Shown in pieces: positions 12,501-24,100 of a DNA stretch of 64,000 nucleotides (position 1 is its first letter; the number at the start of each line of letters is the position of its first letter). The stretch is from assembly GCA_029204225.1 (NCBI GenBank), contig MU831576.1, positions 95,511-159,510 of the forward strand, written 5' to 3'. Source of the DNA: Diphasiastrum complanatum. Its lineage: Eukaryota; Streptophyta; Lycopodiopsida; Lycopodiales; Lycopodiaceae. The position numbers and the translations under genes were made by a program. Below the pieces are notes generated by a model that saw nothing but the letters and a program-made list of their open reading frames with translations, was not told where the DNA came from and made no database searches.

Positions 12501-13528
12501 GTGAATATGATCCCACTCTTTACATTAAGTTTGATGATGTTGGTATTGTACTTTTACTCATTTATGTAGATGACATCATCATTAGTGGAAATAGTGTTGA
12601 TGGTATTGAAAAAATCCAGATAGATCTATCCTTAGAGTTCAAGATGGTAGATCTAGGGTGTCTTCACTTCATCTTAGGCATAGAAGTACTTAGAGGGCCT
12701 GATTTTATCTTTATAAGTCAAGTAAACTATGCTCAAAGTCTTTTGAAGAAGTTTAAGATGGAAGTATGCAAAAGTGTTGACACACCAATGGAGCAAGATG
12801 TAAAAGTGCCAAATGAAGATGATGAAAGATCCTTCATGGACATCACTTTGTTTAGGCAACTTATAGGTTCCTTAATGTGGATCACTATAACTAGACCAAA
12901 TCTTAGCTTTAGTTTATGTAGGTTGAGCCAATCCATGCAAAAGCCATTGAATATCCATTGGAAAAAGGCTAAGAGGATTCTAAGATACATCTCGGGTACA
13001 TTGGATTTTGGGATTCTATATAGAGGAGATGTGATTAACCTTCATGCATTTAGTGATTCAGATTTTGCAGGGGACAAGAGGGATAGGAAATCAACAAGTG
13101 CCTATTCAACTTTCATAGGATAAGGTGTGGTTTCATGGCTTTCAAAAAAGCAAGAAACTATATCTCTATCTTCAATCGAGGCCGAGTACAAAGCTTTGAC
13201 AACCACTACAAAGGAGGTACTTTGGATCAAGAGATTATTGGTGGAACTAAAGATCATGGATTCAGAGGAGGCACCAATCATCTACAATGACAATATATCA
13301 GCCCAACACCTTGCATCTAACCCAATCTTCCATGCAAGATCTAAGCACATTGAGATATGCCATCACTTTGTGAAAGAAATGGTGCAAGCCAAGGAGATTG
13401 CTTTGGAGCATGTTCCAAGCAATGAATGTGTAGCTGATCTACTTACTAAACCACTTCAAAAGACACCTTTTATGAAGTTCAGATCATCACTTGGAGTGAT
13501 TAGTAAAGCAATGATTGAACCAAGCTAG
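9560..13528 (+). pseudogene. TE1 gag-pol polyprotein with two stop codons
   Basis: A single frame of about 1323 codons. The ATG at 9560 starts MASINAYLLDTNERLNKTNY. Gag (UBN2-like capsid) spans about residues 10-200. The zinc knuckle CYYCSKMGHYASEC is at 256-269. The aspartic protease motif WWIDSGASSHM has its catalytic Asp at 314. The integrase has HKRLGH...CEAC zinc-binding residues and the core Asp-Asp-Glu region (HSDVH, SDNGGEF, QNGVAERR). RT has QMDVSNAFL and LLIYVDDIIIS; RNase H has DSDFAGDK and SSIEAEYK. The frame is broken only by TAA at 12020-12022 (between integrase and RT) and TAA at 13121-13123 (inside RNase H); both continue in the same frame. The copy cannot make full polyprotein unless the stops are read through. 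Confidence 0.93.
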
Positions 13529-13529
13529 A

Positions 13530-13542
13530 TAGTGAGGAGGAG
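13530..13542 (+). other. TE1 polypurine tract
   Basis: TAGTGAGGAGGAG immediately before the 3' LTR. It is purine-rich apart from the Ts and suits plus-strand DNA priming. Confidence 0.75.
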
Positions 13543-14224
13543 TGTTAAAAATTCACAATTCTAGCTTGACTAGTTTTGGTCATATGACTTGTAAATAGTT
13601 AGATGGTCATGATGTGGCTTGTCACACGTGCCAAATAGCATAGGATTCCATTCATAAGGATGTTCTCAAGTAGACCTAAGTGTTAGAACCTTTGGAATGA
13701 GTCCAAATTATGCTTAGATACAAGGGAGAAAAAATAGGAGCTATTTTTGGTAATTTTTGCATTGTTGAGGGATCTCCAAGATTCCAACCCTAACTTGGTA
13801 GGGATGAAAGATCCACCAAAATTAGCATTAGGGATAGGTTTAGGGCTACTCATACCTGCCCAAAACCGTGATGGATCATGTATATACAGGTGATGATATC
13901 TCACCAAAATCAATCAAGCAATTTCATGATTTTTCTCTCATAATGGTGCAATTGCTCTCTATGTTCATAATTGTTTGAGTACTTGTGATTACTAATGATT
14001 ATAGGATTGAATGTAGGTCTGGTGTACAGTACTCAGACTGTGGGAGGCCGTACTTTCACACGTGTGAAGCCTTCTTCAAGGATTTGGGCCATTTAGTGAG
14101 GTTCAAGCATAGATTTTTGATGGATTTTGATGGTTCAACTTGTGCTAATCTTATGAAATCATAATCTATTGTTTCCCTCATCATTTCAAGTGTTTTAGGA
14201 TCCTTATTTGCTGTAATTTTTACA
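13543..14224 (+). repeat. TE1 3' LTR
   Basis: 682 bp, same length as the 5' LTR. The differences I see are T to C in the TATA region (13887 area) and T to G near 14066, just after the G-box palindrome (14055-14068). Confidence 0.95.
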
Positions 14225-14229
14225 TAAAC
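14225..14229. repeat. TE1 target site duplication, right copy
   Basis: TAAAC, identical to 8062-8066. Confidence 0.95.
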
Positions 14230-14400
14230 CATTTAATTTTTACAAATGGCTTAAAAGTCTCGTTTACTATTATCTATTAATGAAATAACAATGTGATCAG
14301 TGGATTGAACTTACACACATTGAGTGCCATATCTCTCACACTTAATTCCATAGTTTTGATCAATTGGATTTGTACATGGATGATGTCATGCCATGCCCCA
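14230..14400. repeat. LTR-like dispersed repeat, copy B right part
   Basis: Continues the repeat interrupted at 8066. 'gtggattgaacttacacacattgagtgccat' here parallels 'ggttggacttacacacatagggtgccaa' in copy A (1628-1655). Confidence 0.45.
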
Positions 14401-15229
14401 ACACTCACTAGACTTTGAAAGTCAAAACTTTCAGTATTTCTTTGATATTAGTCTACTTATGCTCATGTATCAATTATGCATACTACTCATCAATATAAAA
14501 GGAGGTAAAAGAACCACACATGATTAATAACAAGAACACGAATATAATCAACATTTTCAATCATAACATACCAACACCTTTCAAAGAAATTACGTTCAAA
14601 AGAGGCTACAAACAAGAATCATCATCTCATAAAAATCAATGTTTGAAATCCTACAATCCATACAACTGGCAATAAAAGTCCGACATCACCTCTTTGGACT
14701 GACTACCAATTCTTGATCAAAATCAAATTTGATCACGATTGAACGTAATGAGAGACTGATCATACTGAATGAAAGATCACTCAACTATTGAGATACTAGC
14801 ATTTCAATATAACACTTTCTTTTATATTCAAGTAGCTTAAATTGTACTCTCATGATACAAAATGTACCTACCTCTGTAATTGCCTCCATATATGTGGCTA
14901 GCTAGGATGGTGCTGCTAAAGGGTGACATGGTACAATTTGCAATACGCATTGGCCGTATGACCAACTCAATGTCCTCTCGAAGTATGACTCTCATTTACA
15001 TCATGATGATGGGGATTCCCATGAATTTTCTCGTAGTAAGAGCAAATATTGAGAAGGGATTTCCATGGGGAATAATGAGACAAGAAATAGCAAAAAAAGT
15101 CACCCAAAAAATGTTCTCTAGATTTCTAATATATGTGCTCAAAAAAATCAGCATAATCTAAGAATAGAACTGAAAACTTGGTTCCCCAGAAAGTGTGAAG
15201 AATGTTGATTTTCAAACACGTGGAGGAAC
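14401..15229. other. Non-coding stretch
   Basis: I recognise no gene or element. A 93-codon plus-strand open stretch at 14880-15161 is rich in Met and Ile and has no domain I know. Confidence 0.4.
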
Positions 15230-15450
15230 GAAGCCTCTAGTTCCTCAGCTGATTCTCACGCTTTGTACACCAACAAGAGCACGACTAAACAGAAGAAGAA
15301 GAAAGGCTCGAAGCAATCAAAGCAAGACCAGAAACCAGCACAGCACAAAGAACAATCGAATCCGCAAACAAAGAAGAAGTTGTTCTGAAGATACTACAAG
15401 AGAAACAACCACGAGATCCAAGACTGTCGGATACTACAAGCCACTACCTT
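15230..15450 (+). pseudogene. Possible retroelement gag tail with broken zinc knuckle
   Basis: A Lys/Gln/Arg-rich linker (TKQKKKKGSKQSKQDQ in one frame) is followed after a stop by RYYKRNNHEIQDC. Its spacing looks like the second half of a retroelement zinc knuckle whose first cysteines are lost. Basic linker plus knuckle is the usual end of gag. No protease follows. The assignment is weak. Confidence 0.35.
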
Positions 15451-16199
15451 TTTCTAAAAAATTATATGTTCACAAAAACGTTGTTGTATATTGCCAAGGC
15501 ATTGCCACAAATTTCTTGAAAAAAAATGTGATGGTCTAAAATTGAATGCAAGATGCTTAGCAGCTATTTTCAAATCCTAGTTGTGCCCTTGGAACTATGG
15601 CATAATGGTTAACATTTCATTTTATTATCTCAATGATTGAACTCTTATTCAAAGTGTGTGCATGATATGACACCAATATAAAAAAATACATGAAATAATT
15701 TTGTGAATGCAAACAAATAGTCTTTATTTAGAAACAAGTCGCGCTAACAGCTCGACGAGCGTGGAGTCTTGTACTATCACGCTCAACCGACAACAAGAGC
15801 AACATTATTAGAGGGTGGCTAACCAATAGATTAGCGTTAAACCTCTCTTGTAATAAGTTGCTAAGCTATCTTGTAATTTCCCCAGATGGGATATGTATAG
15901 GATAGAATGATAGAAGAAAATATACTTCTAGAGGTGTGCAGAAGTAGAGAGCAGTCTTAGCGTTCTGTTAGCATTGTCAGCTATGCATGAAAGTCTGCCA
16001 ATGAGCAAAACATGTGAAGGATTTCAGATCATTGATGATCCAATCCACAAAAAGATCTTGGGATACAAAAGAAGCTACTCTACCAATCTCACCAATGTAG
16101 AAAAATCAGCATCTACACACAAAATGAGATGCAAACTCTGACTATTCCAAATCTACATGCAAATGCTGAAAATTTGATATGCAATCTATAAGCCATGAT
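15451..16199. other. Non-coding stretch
   Basis: No gene recognised. A tRNA-like pair of motifs (box A-like TGGCATAATGG at 15598-15608 and box B-like GATTGAACTCT at 15635-15645) could mark an old tRNA-derived SINE. Box B has mismatches and the spacing is short, so I do not call it. Confidence 0.35.
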
Positions 16200-16202
16200 T
16201 TT

Positions 16203-16590
16203 ATAGGGTGGATCAACATCTGTGTTAGATCCTAGATTGAGATAGCAAGCAACATCCTTTGAACTCCATTTTTTATCATTGGATAGAAGTGAGTGTTCTA
16301 AGGTCTTAGACTTTTCATTTCACACATATTACTGTGTTTGAGTTGAAAGTAAATTCCTAGAGAGTTTATCAGTACTTTGAAACTCATGGGAGAGATAGAT
16401 TTCTTGCTTGCATGTGCTTCTTCTTTTGTGACTGAAGCAAGATCCAAATTCAAGATAGATTGATTTTCTGTATTGAGAATTTGTTCTCACATATGTTGCT
16501 AGATTTCATAGGGTGGATCAACATCTGTGTTAGATCCTAGATTGAGATAGCAAGCAACATCCTTTCACCTCAATTTTTTATCATTAATAG
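16203..16590 (+). repeat. Duplicated leader block of TE2
   Basis: ATAGGGTGGATCAACATC and about 70 following bases at 16203-16290 recur at 16508-16595 with few changes, 305 bp apart. The copy next to gag leads directly into its ATG. Confidence 0.9.
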
Positions 16591-16607
16591 AATTCCTCAC
16601 CAAGAAG

Positions 16608-19600
16608 ATGTCTTCATCTGGTTCACATTTCTTAAAGCACAGTGAGAGATTAACATCTTCCAATTATGCAATGTGGAAGATCAGAATGGAATCATTATTG
16701 ATTCTACAGGATGTAATGGATATTGTGAGTGGAGTTGAAGAAGAACCTGCTGCACCTAATGAAGCTGCAGCATTCCACAAAAGAACCAGAATTGCCCTTC
16801 ATTTTATGAAAATGAATGCTACTAATGAAGTGTTAAGAGAGATCAGATGCACCATTACCAAGGAAGCTTGGGATACTCTAAAAATAGTCTATGAAATAAA
16901 AAATACTTCTAGATTGCTTACACTTAAAAACCAGATATTTCTAAGTTATCAGAGAGTAGATGAAAGTTCTTCATCATATGTCATGAGAGTCAAGAATCTT
17001 CATCAAGGGTTAGCTAGTATTAGTGATGCTCTTAAGAACACTGAACTTGTTCAAGTAGTCCTAAATGAACTTAGAAATGAGTATGAGAATATTGTGCAGA
17101 CTTATTCTGTCAGGGAGGATCTACCATCCTTGGAGACACTGCAAGGTGTTCTCATTGCTGAAGAAAGCAGGCAAGAGAACAAGATGTTGAGGATCAACAG
17201 ACTTTCATTGAAAGATGGTGGAGATGAAAAAGCACTCTTCATCAAAGACAAGTCAAGAGGCAAGGGCAAAGGACAATAACATTTCAAGAAGGACAAAGCC
17301 AAAGAAGGTGGTGAGGATCAGTCCTCACAAGCTGCAACATCCAGTGGCAAGAAGAAGCTGTCAAAGATCAAGTGTTTTTTCTGTGGCAAGAAAGGACACT
17401 ATGCATCAAATTGTTTCAAGAATAAGAACCAATCTAAGCAAGCTAACCTTACTAATGAGGATGAGTGTGAGGGTGTAGAGAGTGAAAGAGAGGATTCATT
17501 AATGATGTCTACTTTTTCATCTTTTCCTTTTAAGAATGAAGAAGTCTGGTGGATAGATAGTGGGGCTAGTTCCCATATGTCTAGTTCTAGAAACTCTTTC
17601 ACTAATCTCATGCCATATCTAGGTGCAAAAAAATCAATCTATACTGCTAATGATGTAGAGTGTAGAATTGAAGGAATAGGTAGTATTCCATTGCATGCAT
17701 CATCATCAAAATCTTTTTGCTTACATGATGTACTTATGTACCTAGATTGACCAAGAATCTCATTAGTGTAGGACAATTGTTTGATAGTGGATTGGATGTC
17801 AAGTTTCAAGTTGACAAGTGTATAATCTCAAGAGAAAATGAAGTTATTGCTAGAGGATCTAGAATTGGTAAGTTGTACAAACTAGATTCTAGGGAGAGTG
17901 CTAACATTTCAGATATTGCTTATAAAACCAAGGTTCTACAGGAGGATCTGTGGCACAAGAGATTAGGTCATCCCAATTTCAAAGCCATGCAATCTATGGT
18001 CAAAGAAGAAAAAGTTGTTGGTCTACCAAAGACACTGTCAAAGGAGCTTCTACCTTGTGAAGCTTGTGTGCTGGCAAATTCACGCAGAAGGTCTTTTCCT
18101 AGATCAAGTATCAAGACAAAGCAACCAATTGAACTTGTACACTTTGATGTTCATTTCTCATCAACTAAGAGCAAAGGAGGAGCCAACTGCTTTGTCTCTT
18201 TTGTAGATGATTATACAAGATATTCTTGGATCTATATGATGTCTTCAAAAGCCATGGTCTATGATGTTTTTCTTACTTTCAAAGCTTATGTAGAGAAGCA
18301 GTTTCCTTTCAAGTTAAAAGCTTTAAGAAGTGATAGTGGAGGAGAATACACTTCCAATAAGTTTAAAGACTTTTGTGAGAGAGAGGGTATTTAAAGAGAT
18401 TTTTCTTGTTCATATACTCCTCAACAAAATGGAGTTGCAAAAGCCGTTAGGCTAGAAGCTTCTCTGCCTAAAGAATCTTGGGGAGAGACAGTTGCATGTG
18501 CAAACCATCTTTGTAATAGGCTTTCAAATCTTGCAATAGGAGGAAAGACACCATTTGAGATGTTGTACAAGAAAAAGCCTAAGGTAGATCATCTTAGGAT
18601 TTTTGGCTGTGTATGCTTTGTGCAAGTGCCTCTAGAAACTAGGAAGAAGGAAGATCCTAGTGCAGTAAAAGGAATTTTTGTAGGATATGCATCCACTAAA
18701 AAATCATACAAGGTTTAGTTGCCCTCTACTGACAAAAAAGTTGTTAGTAGAGATGTGATCTTCCATGAAGATCAGAAGTTTAACTTGGATGATGCACAGA
18801 TCAAGGAGACTCATGTAAGGTCTACAATCATCAATCTTGATGTTGTTCAAGAAGAGGTAAGGCCGAGGCTTGGGGAGAGCAAATTCAAACTACCACAACC
18901 AGAAGATCTACACGAGCAAGATCTGAGCCAAGGAAGCTCACATATGATGAAGAAGTAAGTGGAAGGTGAAATTTTCTATCATGTAATTTTTATATCAGAT
19001 GAAGAGCCTAAGGATGTCCAAGAAGCTTTTCAATCCAAGGAGTGGTTGAAGCAATGAGCCAAGAATTTGAAGCCTTGATATCAAATAACACATGGGAGCT
19101 TGTGGAGCCACCAAACAACATGCATGTGATTGGATGTAAGTGGGTATTCAGAATCAAGTATAATCATGATGGATCTATCAATAAGTATAAAGCAAGACTT
19201 TGTGCCAAAGGCTACTCACAGATCAAAGGTCTTGACTATGAAGACACCTTTGCACCACTTGCAAAGATGGTAACAATTCGAATACTCATCTCTCTTGCAT
19301 GTTTTCACAAATGGAGTATGTTCCAACTTGATGTTTCTAATGCATTTCTCAATGGTTACCTTGAGGAGGAGATTTATATGGAGTAGCCTCCAGGTTTTGT
19401 GAAGGAAAGTCTGTATGGACTGAAATAGACACCAAGGTCTTGGTATGCAAGGAACAATTCCTATCTCATATCACTCGGATTTTGTCTAAGTGAATATGAC
19501 CCTTCTCTGTATTATAAGTTTGTAATTATTCTTCTCATCTATGTAGATGATATCATTCTTTGTGGAAACAATGAGAAGTTAGTTGAAGAAACTAAGCATG

Positions 19601-20177
19601 CACTTGGTACTGAGTGCAAGACTTAGGAGTTCTTCACTATATTCTAGGCCTTGAAATAGATTTTTGGAAAGGTCATGCATTTATAAGCCAAAGTAGATAT
19701 GCACTTTTCATGCTCAGGAAATTCCATATGGAGGACTGTAAAGGCATAGATACACCTATGGAACACACTGTAAAAGTTCCTATTAAAGATGATGAAAAAT
19801 CCTTTGAGGACATCACTTTTTATAGGAGTCTTATTGGCTCACTTATTTGGTTAAAAGTGACTAGGCCTGATCTAAGCTTTTGTGTTCATAAGCTAAGTCA
19901 ACACATGCAGGATCCAAAGTTATATCATTGGAAGTTGGATAAAAGAGTCTTGAGGTATATATCTTCTACCTTGGATTATGGACTTTACTATGAAGGAGAA
20001 GATCTGACTTTGATTGCTTTTTCAGATTCAGATTTTGCAGGGGACAGGTTGGATAGGAAATCCACAAGTGCTTACACTATATTTCTTGGAGGAAATTTGG
20101 TTTCTTGGCTATCAAAGAAGCAGGCAACTATTTCCTTATCATCATGTGAAGCTGAATACAAATCTCTTACAACCACT
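16608..20177 (+). pseudogene. TE2 gag-pol remnant
   Basis: The ATG at 16608 starts gag (SSNYAMWKIRMESLL, UBN2-like). An in-frame TAA at 17277 precedes the zinc knuckle CFFCGKKGHYASNC. The protease motif WWIDSGASSHM follows near 17548. A frameshift near 17735 precedes the integrase (LWHKRLGH; CEACVL; FVDDYTRYSW; RSDSGGEY). A TAA lies at 18392, and a short deletion removes the block after QQNGVA near 18440. RT starts near 19042 (WELVEPP, GCKWVFRIKY, QLDVSNAFLNG), with a TAG at 19384 and a further small deletion. IYVDDIILCGN (the YVDD site) is near 19540. RNase H (SDSDFAGD, SSCEAEYK) is cut at 20177. At least six disabling changes make it inactive. Confidence 0.9.
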
Positions 20178-20782
20178 TGAATATGAAAAAATCTAACTCT
20201 TCACTATGAGAAATGAATGTCAGAAATAATTCTAAGTGTTCAATATGGGAAAAAGAGGCTGCTCTTGGGTAGAGAGAAAAAATCAAGCATAGAAAACTCG
20301 GGTAGAGAGAGAATGAGTCCAAAACACCAAAATCTCTATATTCACAATGTGGCAAAACATGCCCAGCTTTTCCTACATGAGAGAGACTCGAATTCCTACA
20401 GTGGAGCTGCATGGAAAGTCCACTTAACTGAACTAATTCACCTACCATAGATCTACATGTGTAACTACATGCATGTATGTTGCATGTACTGCATGTCAAC
20501 TCATAAAACTGCCTAGACATGTGTAGATCACTGAAACTACTTTGCATGTTGCATGCACTGATTGCATGTGGCTTGCATGCATACAGTAAAACTTTGCATG
20601 CTATCTAAACATCTGCATGTCATCATAATTGAACCTATCTAGCTCAAATCCGAGCTACACTAGAAGGATATGTGCTCAATTCACACTCCTTTTATGTACA
20701 GCATGAATTTTAGTGGAAATCACCATGGACATGACCCCAAACTTGAGATAGGAAGATAATATTTTAATAATCTTCATACTCC
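20178..20782 (-). repeat. TE2 LTR remnant, inverted
   Basis: Read on the minus strand, a purine run ending AAAAAGGAG is followed by TATGAAGATT and about 600 bp with the look of the other LTRs here. In particular the CTCTCTCTACCCGAGTTTT stretch parallels CTCTCTCCACGAGTTTTG in the TE10 LTRs. The far end of the LTR is missing at 20178. Confidence 0.55.
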
Positions 20783-20806
20783 TTTTTAAAATTTATGTTC
20801 CTATCA

Positions 20807-21107
20807 ACATAGACTTTGAAATTAGGCCAAGGTTAGACCTCATCTTCATAAAAACATTCTTGAGTAGAGGTTTGGTGAGAAGATTTGCAACACAATCTGA
20901 AGATGAAACATGCTCCAATGAGATCTCTCTCCCAATGACTTTTTCTCTTACAAAATGATGAGCCACTTCAATATGCTTGCTCCTTGCATGATGGATTATT
21001 TGCAAGAGCCTGAGCAGAAATGTTATCATTCTTGATAATTGGTAAATCTTCATCTGCATAACACTTTAGCTCCAAAAGTAGCCTTTTGATCCATAAAACT
21101 TCCTTTG
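20807..21107 (-). pseudogene. TE2 RNase H C-terminal piece, inverted
   Basis: Minus-strand text KEVLWIKRLLLELKC, then NDNISAQALANNP, and after a frame break HARSKHIEVAHHFVREKV and SDCVANLLTKPL, is the last third of a copia RNase H and the polyprotein end. It starts exactly where the plus-strand TE2 frame stops at 20177. The breakpoint with TE3 is at about 21107. Confidence 0.85.
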
Positions 21108-24100
21108 AAATGAAGAGCATTTTGATGGAGAAAGAGTTATGGGAGATCGTGGTAGGTATTGAAGTCCGGCCAAATACCACTCCAAGTCATATGAGGGCCT
21201 TTGATCAAAAGGGGCTGAGAGCATTGTCCTTGATCAATCTTTTAGTGAAAGACCATGTGATCACTCATATAAGTGATGCCATGATGGCTAGGAGAGCTTG
21301 GGAATCTCTTAGAATGCAATTTCAATCTTACAATCCAGTTCGGGCCATGTTCTTGAAGTCGAGATTGAACGCAATAAGGATGGAAGAAAGTGAATCAGTG
21401 GAATCTTTCGTCACCAGGATAAAGGAGCTAAGAGATCAACTTGTGGCAATTGGAGAACCAATTAGGGACGTTGAATTGGTACATACCACAATGAGCGATG
21501 TTTCAGAAGGGCTATAGATTTTTGTGAGTGGCATTGCTTCGAGGGAGAGGTTGCCTACTTTTGAAGACTTCCACGGAATCATGTTGCAGGAAGAGCAACG
21601 TCACGAAGTGGTGAAGTCAAGGCAAACTCCACAGGAGGATCAAGCCTTGCTTGCTAAAGGCAAGTAGAAAGGATGGAAAAGGATTCCTAAGAAATTCAAG
21701 GATGATGATGACGAGGGAGAGTTGTCATCAAAAAAGAAAAAGAAGAAGAAAGACAAATGTTACTATTGTCACAAACTGGGTCATTGGACACGTGAGTGTT
21801 ACAAGAAGAAAGCGGACATAAAGGCAGGAAAAGTGACTCAACAAGGCAACATTGCCAAAGATGATGGAGAAGATGACGAGACAAGTGTCTTTTCATCGGC
21901 ATTGGCATCCCAAGTTGATGATGGTGCTAGATGGTTCATAGATTCAGGCACCACAAGGCATATGATCGAGAAAAATAATTGGTTTGAGAAATTCTCACCA
22001 ATCCATGATGGGGATAAAGTCACTCAAGCCAATGGGGAGGAATGCCAAATACAGGGTGTGGGCAATGTACCTGTGCAGTTTTTTGATGGTAAAATCAAGA
22101 ACATCCCTAATATGCTTTATGTTCCTGGACTCAAAAAGAGTTTGCTTTTTGTTGGTGTAATGGCAAATCAACATCTTAAGGTTGAACCTGTCAAGGATGG
22201 ATGTCTTATGAGGGATATGAACCACAACTATAAAGTGGTGGCAAAAGGTTATAGAGATAGTAACTGTGGCCTTTATAAACTGGATGCTGCAAAATCAGGA
22301 AAATATGGTTTGGCTATCTCAACAGCATCTCAATCTGAGTTGTGGCACAAAAGACTTGGTCATTTGAACTATGGGAGCTTGAGATTGATGGCAAAGCTGA
22401 AGATGGTAATAGGGTTACCGGCATTGCAGGATGATCATCATACAATATGTGAAGGATGCGTCATGGGAAAGCATCACAGGGAGACATTCAAAAAAGCTGG
22501 AGCTGCAATAGCTAAAAAACCGGTGGTACTCATTCACAGCGACCTGTGCGGCCCAATGAAGACCATGTCGTTGGGGAAAGCATATTATTTTATGACTTTC
22601 ATAGATGATTACTCTAGGAGGACATAGATTTATTTCTTGAAGAAGAAATCTGACGCTTTTGCTCGTTTCAAGGAGTTCAAGACTTTGGTAGAGAACTGAC
22701 TGGATGCACACATTAAAGTGGTAAGATCTAATAGAGGGGGCGAATACAAATCTGATGATTTTGAGGACTTTTGCAAAGAACATGGCATCAAAAGACAATT
22801 CACACAGTCACACATGCCGCATAGTAATGGTGTAGCTGAAAGGAAAAACATGACTATTATGGAGAGTGCACGCTCCATGATGAAGCAAATGGGCTTGGCC
22901 GATTCACTTTGGTCGGAAGCGTGCAATGTGGCAACGTTCTTACAAAATAGGAGCCCTACAATTGCGGTTTCAAATTGAGTGACATTTTGAAGTGTCGAGA
23001 GCCATCAACCTTTGATGAGGCAAAAGTCACAAAGAGTGGCAAAGGAAAATGAAAGAGGAGATAGAATTCATCCACAGGCATGATACATGGGAGTTGGAAA
23101 GAAACCCATTGACAACAAATGGGTGTTTAGAACAAAGTTTCATGTGGATGGCACGATAGCAAAGCATAAGGCACACCTAGTAGTGAAGGGTTATGAGCAA
23201 AGCAAAGGAATTGACTATGAAAAGACATTTGCTCCAGTGGCTAAGTGCACTACGCTACGCCTTTTCATTGCCCTAGCATCTCATTTTGGGTGAAAGATCC
23301 ATCAAATGGATGTGAAGTCCGCAGTTTTGAATGGTGACTTAGAGGAAGAAGTTTACATGGTCCAACCGTAGGGCTTTATGGCAAAAGGGCAAGAACATAA
23401 GGTATGTAAACTACACAAAGCACTTTATGGCCTTAAGCAAGCGCCACACGCATGGTATGGATGCATTGACATTTACTTTCTTTCTCATGGGTTTGTAAGA
23501 ACAAATTCAGATCCAAACCTTTATGTTCTTATAAATGATGATAGCATTGCCTTGATTGTACTTTACGTTGATGATATCATTATCACGGACAATGATGAGA
23601 ACCTCACTCGTTCTATCAAAGCTAACTTATGCAAGCAGTTTGAGATGACAGATTTAGATCTTATGCACTATTGCTTGGATTTCGAAGTATGGCAAACTGG
23701 CAGTGATATCAGGCTATGTCAAAACAAGTATGTGGGCAAGATATTGGAGAGATTTTACATGACAGAGTGCAAACCTTCCATCATCCCTTGTGAAGCTAGT
23801 AAGAAATTATCTCGTATTGATGATAGTGCACATGTTGACGCTACTCTATTTCGTCAGCTAGTTGGGAGTTTGATATATCTTACAACTACACGTCCTGATA
23901 TCTGCTATGTTGTAAGTTTGATTAGCCAATTCATGTCATCACCCACTATGGACCATTGGAAAGCTGCAAAAAGGATTTTGAGGTATGTGAAAGGTACACC
24001 TAACCTTGGCCTAATCTACAAAAGACAAAGTGTTTTACCTAAGTTATAGGGTTATGTTGACGCTGATTGGGCAGGAAGTATAGATAGTCAACAACAGGTT

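Larger units (their letters stand above)
8067..14224 (+). mobile_element. TE1: nearly intact Ty1/copia retrotransposon
   Basis: A 6158-bp element with every structural part present. It has two 682-bp LTRs starting TGTTAAAA and ending TTTACA, a 5-bp target duplication (TAAAC), and a primer binding site right after the 5' LTR. A leader of about 800 bp and one gag-pol frame follow, with a purine tract before the 3' LTR. The order gag, protease, integrase, RT, RNase H is that of copia. By eye the two LTRs differ at only two positions (near 8411 and 8590), so the insertion is recent. Two in-frame stops are the only coding damage I found. TE9 (47510-57330) belongs to a related family. Confidence 0.95.
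16200..21107 (+). mobile_element. TE2: degenerate Ty1/copia element, 3' end inverted
   Basis: Copia element of the same broad lineage as TE10 and TE8, judged by zinc knuckle and RT motifs. The leader starts near 16200 and contains a duplicated 90-bp block. The coding part runs 16608-20177 on the plus strand and stops inside RNase H at '..EAEYKSLTTT'. The missing RNase H end and the beginning of the LTR lie on the minus strand from 21107 back to 20178. The coding text resumes at the residue where the plus strand stops, so a segment of about 930 bp appears to be inverted in place. No 5' LTR was found. Confidence 0.8.

Noticed and set aside
15598-15645. tRNA-derived SINE with box A and box B
   Set aside because: Box A fits, but box B has mismatches, the spacing is short, and no cloverleaf, tail or target duplication is visible.
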